Shown here piece by piece: positions 58,048 to 64,000 of a stretch of DNA of 64,000 nt. The notes beneath the pieces are model-generated. The model was not told the DNA's origin, did not search any database, and was given only the letters and a program-made list of their open reading frames with translations. A program made the translations under genes and the position numbers. Every line of letters starts with the position of its first letter. Position 1 is the first letter of the stretch. The stretch covers positions 9,620 to 73,619 of the forward strand of contig JASBZK010000005.1 of assembly GCA_029983505.1 (NCBI GenBank), given 5' to 3'. This DNA is from Porphyromonas sp. (GTDB taxonomy: Bacteria; Bacteroidota; Bacteroidia; Bacteroidales; Porphyromonadaceae).

Positions 58048-60855
58048 ATGAAACTCTATCTCCTCGACGCCTACGCCCTGATCTACCGCGGTTATTTCCC
58101 CTTCGTTTCGCGCCCCCGTCTCACGAGCCAAGGCGATGACACCAGTGCGGTCGTCGGCTTCCTCAATACTTTCGACGACATTCTGAGGCGCTCGGAAGGG
58201 GAGTATATCGCGGTCGCTTTCGACCCGAAGGGACCTACCTTTCGCCACGAGATGTACCCCGAGTACAAGGCAAACCGGGAGCGTACTCCGGATGCCATCT
58301 CTTTCGGAGTGCCTTTCATCCGCGAGATCATAGAGGCGCAGGGCGTGAAGATATTGGAAGTCCTCGGCTATGAGGCCGATGACGTCATCGGCACCGTCGC
58401 TCTTCGGGCTGCGGAGCAGTACAAGGGGCTGGAAGTCTTTATGATCACGCCGGACAAAGACTACGGTCAGCTCGTCACGGATAGCGTCCACATCCTCAAG
58501 CCGGGCAAAGGTGCGCTCTACGAGGATCTCGGTCCCCGCGAAGTGGCAGAGAAACACGGTCTGGAAAGTGCGGATCAGGTGGTCGATTTCCTCGCCCTTA
58601 TGGGTGACAAGGCGGACAACGTACCCGGGGTGCCGAAAGTGGGCGAGAAGACCGCGGCCGAGCTCTTGAGAGAATTCGGGACCATCGACGGAATCTATGC
58701 GCAAATAGACTCTGTGCAGAAAAAGGCGGTCAAAGCCAGCCTTATCGAAAATCGGGATCAACTGATGCGCTCGAAGACACTGGTAACGATCGAAAGAGCG
58801 GTCCCCGTGGACTTCACCCTCGAAGACCTAAAACGGGGCAAGCCGGACACGGAGCGCCTCGAAGAGATTTACTCCAAGCTCGAACTCCGCTCCAAGCTCG
58901 AAAAACTCCGCACCGATACGCCCAAGGAGGCTGCCGCACCCATGGCGGCCGTGAAGCGATCCCTCTTCGACGAACCTGCCGAAGCCCGTACTTTCGCCCC
59001 CGTCCTGCCGAGCGAAGCACCCGCCGACCTCGATACCATCGACACCGTCCGGCACGATTACCGCCTCATCCTCACTCAGGAAGAGACGGAGGACTTGGTT
59101 CGTAAGCTTTCCGCGTCGCCTGTCGTGGCTTTCGACACCGAGACTACGGGCCTGGATCCCCTTCGGGACCGTATCGTGGGGATTTCTTTCTCCATTAAGC
59201 CTTTCGAGGCTTATTATGTCCCGATGCCGCGGGGGAGGGCGGAAGTGGAGGCCGCTCTCGAGCCGTTCCGCCGGGTCTTCTCCGACCCGAAGATTCTGAA
59301 AGTGGGGCAAAACATCAAGTTTGACCTCAAAGTACTCTACCAGTACGGTCTGTATGCTTCGGGTCCATACTGGGACACCATGGTGGCGCACTACCTCATC
59401 AGCCCCGAGCTCCGGCACAATATGGACGACCTCTCCGAGACGCTCCTCGGCTACAAGCCCATACCCATCACGAAGCTTATCGGTCCCAAGGGCAAAAAAC
59501 AAAAGACGATGGACCAAGTGCCCCAGACGGAAGTGGCACCCTATGCCTCCGAGGACGCAGATGTGACGCTTCGCCTCTACGCGTATCTGAGACCCAAGAT
59601 AGAGGCATCGGAGGCGCTGAAGCATCTGTTTTACGATATAGAGATGCCGGTGACTGAAGTCCTCCTCGGTATGGAGACGGAGGGGGTAAGGCTCGATGAC
59701 AAGTTGCTCGGCGACGCGGTTCGCGAGATGAAAGAGGACCTCGGCACGCTTCAGGAAAAAATCTACGACAGCGTGGGGCTTCGTTTCAATATCAATTCCC
59801 CCAAGGAAGTGGGCGAAGTCCTCTTCGATCACCTCAAGCTCGTGGCGAATGCCTCCAAGACGCGCACCGGGCAGTACCGTACCAATGAGGAGACGCTCCA
59901 AAAGATAGCGCCCCTCCACCCCGCGGTCTCGATGATTCTCGACTACCGGGGGCTCAATAAACTCATCTCCACCTACGTCGAACCTCTGCCCGGGTACATC
60001 AATCCGAGAGACGGCAGGGTACACACTACGTACAACCAAGCCGTCGCCGCCACGGGACGTCTGTCGAGCGCCGACCCCAACCTCCAGAATATCCCCGTCC
60101 GTGACGAACAGGGGCGCCAGCTCAGGAAGGCATTCACGGGGCATAACCCCTCCGAGGGAGACCTTTTCGTCAGCGCGGACTACTCGCAGATCGAGCTCAG
60201 GCTCCTGGCGCATTACAGCGGAGACCGGCACATGATCGAGGCTTTCAAAAACGATGAAGACATCCACGCAGTGACTGCGAGCCGCATCTACGGCGTGGCA
60301 AAAGAGGAGGTTACGAGTGAACAAAGACGGCGGGCCAAGACGGCGAATTTCGGCATCAACTACGGGATCTCCGCTTTTGGTCTCAGCTCCCGCCTCAATA
60401 TCTCCAGAAGCGAAGCCAAAGAGATCATAGACGGCTATTTCGCCTCATTCCCGGGCATCAAAGACTATATGGACGACACTGTCCGCGGGGCACGTGAAGA
60501 CGGCTATGTGGAGACCCTCCTTGGACGGCGACGCTACATCCCGGGTATCAACGACTCCAATGCCGTAGCCCGGGGCAATGCCGAGCGCAACGCCATCAAT
60601 GCCCCCATACAGGGTACGGCGGCCGACATCATCAAGATTGCCATGGTGCGTGTCGCCGAGCGGCTCAAAGAAGAGGGCTTGGAGAGCAAGATGCTTCTCC
60701 AAGTACACGACGAACTCTGTTTCACCTGCCCGGCGGGAGAGAAAGAGCGCCTTGTGGCTCTGGTCAAAGAGACGATGGAGGGTGTCTGCCCCGAGCTCAG
60801 CGTCCCCCTCCGGGTCGATGTCGGGGTCGGACGCGACTGGTTGGAGGCTCACTAA
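58048..60855 (+). CDS. polA: DNA polymerase I
   Basis: A 935-residue three-domain polymerase for Okazaki-fragment processing and repair. 5'-3' nuclease (about 1-290): YKANRERTPD, EADDVIGT, TPDKDYGQLV, GDKADNVPGVPKVGEKTA. 3'-5' exonuclease (about 340-530): the acidic residues survive in FDTETTGLD, NIKFDLK and SEDADVT, so proofreading should be active. Polymerase: motif A VSADYSQIELRLLA, motif B RRRAKTANFGINYG, motif C LLQVHDEL. A proline/alanine-rich linker separates the first two domains. Starts 47 bases after the terminator-like hairpin. Confidence 0.97.
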   Translation: MKLYLLDAYALIYRGYFPFVSRPRLTSQGDDTSAVVGFLNTFDDILRRSEGEYIAVAFDPKGPTFRHEMYPEYKANRERTPDAISFGVPFIREIIEAQGVKILEVLGYEADDVIGTVALRAAEQYKGLEVFMITPDKDYGQLVTDSVHILKPGKGALYEDLGPREVAEKHGLESADQVVDFLALMGDKADNVPGVPKVGEKTAAELLREFGTIDGIYAQIDSVQKKAVKASLIENRDQLMRSKTLVTIERAVPVDFTLEDLKRGKPDTERLEEIYSKLELRSKLEKLRTDTPKEAAAPMAAVKRSLFDEPAEARTFAPVLPSEAPADLDTIDTVRHDYRLILTQEETEDLVRKLSASPVVAFDTETTGLDPLRDRIVGISFSIKPFEAYYVPMPRGRAEVEAALEPFRRVFSDPKILKVGQNIKFDLKVLYQYGLYASGPYWDTMVAHYLISPELRHNMDDLSETLLGYKPIPITKLIGPKGKKQKTMDQVPQTEVAPYASEDADVTLRLYAYLRPKIEASEALKHLFYDIEMPVTEVLLGMETEGVRLDDKLLGDAVREMKEDLGTLQEKIYDSVGLRFNINSPKEVGEVLFDHLKLVANASKTRTGQYRTNEETLQKIAPLHPAVSMILDYRGLNKLISTYVEPLPGYINPRDGRVHTTYNQAVAATGRLSSADPNLQNIPVRDEQGRQLRKAFTGHNPSEGDLFVSADYSQIELRLLAHYSGDRHMIEAFKNDEDIHAVTASRIYGVAKEEVTSEQRRRAKTANFGINYGISAFGLSSRLNISRSEAKEIIDGYFASFPGIKDYMDDTVRGAREDGYVETLLGRRRYIPGINDSNAVARGNAERNAINAPIQGTAADIIKIAMVRVAERLKEEGLESKMLLQVHDELCFTCPAGEKERLVALVKETMEGVCPELSVPLRVDVGVGRDWLEAH

Positions 60856-60857
60856 GA

Positions 60858-60936
60858 GATACAGGCCAAAAATTTCTTCTCGCACAGACCGAGCCCTCTT
60901 CCGGGTACAGGTCGAAAAACTTTTCCGGTACAGACC
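60858..60936. repeat. Four-unit 23-bp array, copy 14
   Basis: All four units forward: f 60858, f 60881, f 60904, f 60927, exact 23-base steps. It begins 3 bases after the polA stop codon and ends 19 bases before the next start. Confidence 0.92.
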
Positions 60937-60955
60937 AAAATTTTCCCTCCGCTTT

Positions 60956-62836
60956 ATGCTTTGTGAAAGATTGGGAAGTGGCTATAAAAGTGGGCTGCTG
61001 ATTATTGTGCTGATGCTGACGGTAAGCCTGCCACTCGTGGCACAGGAGCCGGCGGGCGGCGCGGTGGATGCAATTTTGGGGCTGATTGAGGGAGAAGAGG
61101 AGCGGGAAGTGGTAGCCGAAAGGCTCGAGCGCCTCTTACGAAATCCCGTCGACATCAATAGGGCGACGGCCGAAGAGCTGGGCGAGCTCCCTTTCCTGGA
61201 CGACTTCGCCATCCGCAACCTCTTGCTCTACCGCTCACAACACTCGGGCTTTCGCAACATCTATGAGCTGAAGCTCGTCCAAGGGATGCCCACCGGACTC
61301 CTTCCCCTCCTCGAGCCTTTCATCACCGCGGGGACTTCTCCCTACGCACTCGCTTACCCGGCGCGGACGAAGCAAGAGTTGCTTCTCGGCACCGGGTTTG
61401 ATTTTGGAAAAGAGGCCCCAAAGCCCGCTCTCTTATTGCGCTATGAGGGGGCAAAAAAGGCGTGGGGCTGGCACTTCGCCGCCGAAAAAGATAAGGGAGA
61501 GGCATGGCTCCCCTTTAGAGAGGGACTTTTCGACTACCTGACGGGGAGTGTCTCTTGGACCAAGGGCGGATTCGGGGCGGTACTGGGCGACTTTCGTCTC
61601 ACGACGGGGCAAGGTCTTGTCTTGGGGCAGACGCTCAGTTATTTTTCTTCCTTACAGTACTCGGAAGCGGTGTCCGGAGGGGAAGCCCGCTTAAGTCCGC
61701 ACCGGTCGTTTCGGGAGACGGGCTTTTTGCGCGGCGTGGCCGGGCGCGGGAAGTGGGGCGACTTTAGCCTAACGGCTTTCGCGGGCTATGAGCCGGTGGA
61801 CGCGCGGGTGGAGGAGGGGCGCATCCGCACCCTGTACCCGGGCGGACTGCACAGGGACGCGGGCGAGAGACGCTACAGGCACACGGTACGGAGAGAGACG
61901 ATAGGCGGGTACTTCGCGTATGACCGCGGGGAGACCTTACACCTGGGGCTGACGGCTGTGGCGTACCGTTACCAAAAAGCAGCGGATGGGAGCCGCCTTT
62001 TGCCCCAAGTCCGTGTCTCGGAGCGGGAAGTGCCCCTCTTGACCTCGGCCGACTTTCGGTACTCGGGACGCCACTTGATGGTCTTCCTCGAGAGCGTGAT
62101 ACCGTCCCGGCGCGAAGCGTATGCCGTCCAAGGCGGTGCGGCCTTATGGAGCGACAGGCTCGGGACGCTGACCCTCCAAGGGAGGTGGTACGGGACGGCA
62201 AATTACGCTCCGCTCGGTCGCCCCGACGGGTACTCCTCGACCGGCAGGGACGAGAGAGGCGTCCGCCTGATGTGGCGGGGTGAAGTGGCGATGTGGACGA
62301 CGGCGACCCTTTTCTACGACCGGTTCCGTAAGACGACTTCGGACACAAGGGCTTCGCAGCTTTTTTCTGCCAAAGTCTCCTTCCTCCGAGATCGGACACT
62401 CGTGATGGCGAACGCCCGTCTCGTCAGTAGAGCAGGCGCACCGAAGCGTTGGTCGCTCACGGTGCAAGGTGAGCGTCCTCTACAGGAGCGGCTCGTCGTG
62501 CGGGCGGAGTCCCGCCTCTCGGGGACTGAGGGTGAGCGAGCGGGCTTTGCCCTCCTCGGGCGTGTCCGGTGTCTGTACGACCCTCTCACCATAGACCTCT
62601 CGGCGCAATACTTCGACCTCTCCAAAGGCACCGTGATACCCGGGTATACGCCTTATATGCCTATGATGTACGGCACGCGGATGCTTCGGAACTCCGGCTG
62701 GTTTTTCGCCTGTGGGGTGAGGTATGCGGTTACGGAGACGGCGCGACTGAACTTCCGCGTCTCCCACTTGTATTACACTCGGGGGACGCTTCCGGGAGGT
62801 ACGTTTCCGGATCTCTCGCTGACGGTCAAATTTTAG
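60956..62836 (+). CDS. Exported helix-hairpin-helix protein with a predicted beta-barrel
   Basis: A 626-residue protein. After a signal peptide (LLIIVLMLTVSLPLVAQ) comes a ComEA-like double helix-hairpin-helix (about residues 55-110: NPVDINRATAEELGELPFLDDFAIRNLL ... FRNIYELKLVQGM, in part), then about 500 residues of alternating amphipathic strands with an aromatic C-terminal end (PDLSLTVKF), consistent with an outer-membrane barrel. DNA-uptake ComEA proteins use the same HhH fold on DNA. A Bacteroidetes family of this layout exists but has no assigned function. The start at 60956 is preferred; a Met near residue 20 would give a shorter signal. Confidence 0.82.
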   Translation: MLCERLGSGYKSGLLIIVLMLTVSLPLVAQEPAGGAVDAILGLIEGEEEREVVAERLERLLRNPVDINRATAEELGELPFLDDFAIRNLLLYRSQHSGFRNIYELKLVQGMPTGLLPLLEPFITAGTSPYALAYPARTKQELLLGTGFDFGKEAPKPALLLRYEGAKKAWGWHFAAEKDKGEAWLPFREGLFDYLTGSVSWTKGGFGAVLGDFRLTTGQGLVLGQTLSYFSSLQYSEAVSGGEARLSPHRSFRETGFLRGVAGRGKWGDFSLTAFAGYEPVDARVEEGRIRTLYPGGLHRDAGERRYRHTVRRETIGGYFAYDRGETLHLGLTAVAYRYQKAADGSRLLPQVRVSEREVPLLTSADFRYSGRHLMVFLESVIPSRREAYAVQGGAALWSDRLGTLTLQGRWYGTANYAPLGRPDGYSSTGRDERGVRLMWRGEVAMWTTATLFYDRFRKTTSDTRASQLFSAKVSFLRDRTLVMANARLVSRAGAPKRWSLTVQGERPLQERLVVRAESRLSGTEGERAGFALLGRVRCLYDPLTIDLSAQYFDLSKGTVIPGYTPYMPMMYGTRMLRNSGWFFACGVRYAVTETARLNFRVSHLYYTRGTLPGGTFPDLSLTVKF

Positions 62837-62852
62837 ACAATAGACTTAGGAT

Positions 62853-63380
62853 ATGAAATCAATCAGCCTTATCGGTTTTAGTGGCGTTGGTAAGACCACG
62901 GTGGGCAAAATCCTTGCCCGGAAACTCGGTCTCGACTTCATCGACACGGATGACTTCATCGAAAGGAGGTACCACACGGGCATCTCCGAGATGTTTGCCT
63001 CCTGCGGTGTGGACAAGTTTCGTAAGCGGGAGCAAGCCGCCCTCATCGAACTGACCCAAAAGCAGGACACTGTCCTATCCACGGGTGGGGGGCTCCCCGT
63101 ACACCCCGGCAATATGGACCTCTTGATGAACCGCACGATGGTCGTCTATCTCCGTGCCGAGCCTGAGGAACTCGTCCGCCGCCTCTCCTTGGTGAAAGAG
63201 ACGCGTCCCCTCGTGGCAGGCAAGACGGAGGACGAGATCCGCGAGTACGTCCACTCCACGCTCTTGGATCGCGAACTCTTTTACCAGAGGGCGCACTTCA
63301 CTGTGGACGCGACGCCCCTCGTGACGGAGGAAGACGCAGAAGCCGTGGCGGACAAAATCATTGCCGTCCTACGGGGTTGA
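62853..63380 (+). CDS. aroK: Shikimate kinase
   Basis: A 175-residue kinase of the aromatic amino-acid pathway (EC 2.7.1.71), phosphorylating shikimate at the 3-hydroxyl. Walker A LIGFSGVGKTTVGKILA, shikimate-binding DTDDFIERR, FRKREQAALIEL and LSTGGGLPVHP, lid ETRPLVAGK are all present. It starts 16 bases after the barrel protein gene, so it is probably co-transcribed with it, and ends at a terminator shared with the convergent gene. Confidence 0.96.
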   Translation: MKSISLIGFSGVGKTTVGKILARKLGLDFIDTDDFIERRYHTGISEMFASCGVDKFRKREQAALIELTQKQDTVLSTGGGLPVHPGNMDLLMNRTMVVYLRAEPEELVRRLSLVKETRPLVAGKTEDEIREYVHSTLLDRELFYQRAHFTVDATPLVTEEDAEAVADKIIAVLRG

Positions 63381-63394
63381 GGAAGTCCTATGGT

Positions 63395-63432
63395 ACAAAA
63401 GAGGCGCAGAGATGGCTCCGTGCCTCTTTTGT
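63395..63432. terminator. Shared terminator between convergent genes
   Basis: Perfect 11-bp stem ACAAAAGAGGC (63395-63405) with its complement at 63422-63432; A- and T-rich outer ends make it work in both directions, for aroK and for the minus-strand acyltransferase whose stop is 2 bases away. Confidence 0.88.
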
Positions 63433-63434
63433 TA

Positions 63435-64000
63435 TCAGAAGAGCTTGGTGCCTTTGTTATGCTCGAGCCAAGCCGAGAAGGTGTCCATGTGCCGCTTCTT
63501 CTTCTCCTCTGCGATTTCCCCGATGGGGATCATAATGGCGATGTCCTCGTACGTGACGGGTCCCATACCGCGTGTGATGCCGTAGACCTGCATGGCATCG
63601 GAGAGATTCATATAGGCGTTGATGAGCGGCGGGACGCTCTCTCCCATAGCCTTTACGGTGAGGTGGAGTGCTTTCAAGTCCTCTTTTTTGCTTTCGCCCT
63701 TGATGATGCTTTTGAGACGGGATATGTCCGTCGTGTAGCCTCTCGGATCACGTGGGGTGATGAGACCCGGTTCGCCCTTGAAGTGGGTATTGAGGAAATA
63801 GAGGATGAGGTCGCGCGACTTCTGATTGGATTCCCGGAAGATGCTGACGATGCCCGTGAAGTATTTGCACTCGGGGTTCAGCAGGATAAGCGCTCCGAGT
63901 CCGTCCCAGAGGTTGTCGAGGGCGAAAAGGGATTTCGGGGAAAGTCCGTTGGCCTGCTGATGGTCGGGGCGGACGAAAGCGCGTCCCAGTTCGATGCAAT
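63435..64000 (-). CDS. GNAT-type N-acyltransferase (hemolysin/OlsB-like), 3' part
   Basis: 188 codons are visible; the 5' end is outside the window. The frame is open from the window edge: IELGRAFVRPDHQQANGLSPKSLFALDNLWDGLGALI is the GNAT core of the OlsB/hemolysin family, followed by LNPECKYFTGIVSIFRESN and a C-terminal GESVPPLINAYMNLSDAMQVYG, typical of Bacteroidetes members. Related enzymes (GlsB in Bacteroides) attach a 3-hydroxy fatty acid to glycine or ornithine to make aminolipids. That role is likely but inferred by family only. Confidence 0.82.
   Translation of the reverse strand, partial: CIELGRAFVRPDHQQANGLSPKSLFALDNLWDGLGALILLNPECKYFTGIVSIFRESNQKSRDLILYFLNTHFKGEPGLITPRDPRGYTTDISRLKSIIKGESKKEDLKALHLTVKAMGESVPPLINAYMNLSDAMQVYGITRGMGPVTYEDIAIMIPIGEIAEEKKKRHMDTFSAWLEHNKGTKLF

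Overview
The window reads as chromosome of a Bacteroidales bacterium with a fairly high GC content, most likely Porphyromonas or a close relative. The signs are Bacteroidetes-type promoters (TTTG, about 20 bases, TAnnTTTG), a MoxR/DUF58/BatA aerotolerance operon, cytochrome bd with a DUF4492 partner, BACON and DUF4988 surface lipoproteins, a type IX secretion (T9SS) style C-terminal domain with a PorV/PorQ-like protein, an OstA-like LPS-export protein and a non-canonical EF-G. The genus is an inference; no rRNA is present.

Layout. 1-3.0 kb: Bat operon (minus). 3.2-9.7 kb: PEP carboxykinase, a GH20 hexosaminidase and a PpiD-like chaperone (minus), with a 305-bp inverted-repeat-bounded element between the last two. 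10.1-13.9 kb: plus-strand housekeeping genes ending in an OmpA-like lipoprotein. 14.2-18.6 kb: dus, yqeY, ftsZ, ftsA. 19.0-27.5 kb: envelope genes (OstA-like, GT87, SurA-like, MlaEF) plus glnS. 27.7-34 kb: cytochrome bd and gcvP. 34.3-35.2 kb: YjdI/YjdJ-like genes. 35.4-41 kb: tRNA-Lys, a HAD-hotdog fusion, pfkA, prmA, rpsU and a porin. 41-49.2 kb: EF-G paralogue, TPR protein, ROK kinase, a lipoprotein, mnmA and metG. 49.4-57.2 kb: an accessory surface operon (TrmB-like regulator, DUF4988 lipoprotein, BACON lipoprotein, T9SS-type subtilase, PorV/Q-like protein) in which two of five genes are frameshifted. 57.7-64 kb: ferredoxin, polA, a helix-hairpin-helix/beta-barrel protein, aroK and an acyltransferase.

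The most striking feature is not a gene. Fourteen intergenic spaces carry the same small array: four copies of an 11-bp unit (GGTACAGACCG or its reverse complement CGGTCTGTACC, degenerate) placed on an exact 23-bp grid. Each copy lies in either orientation, apparently flipped in place. Twelve of the arrays lie behind the 3' end of a gene, several within 10 bp of the stop codon, and two lie between divergent genes. They recur about every 3-5 kb except across the accessory operon. I know of no described element with this design. Arrays with all four units in one orientation (ffff or rrrr) cannot form the hairpins that mixed arrays form, so a plain terminator role does not explain the family.
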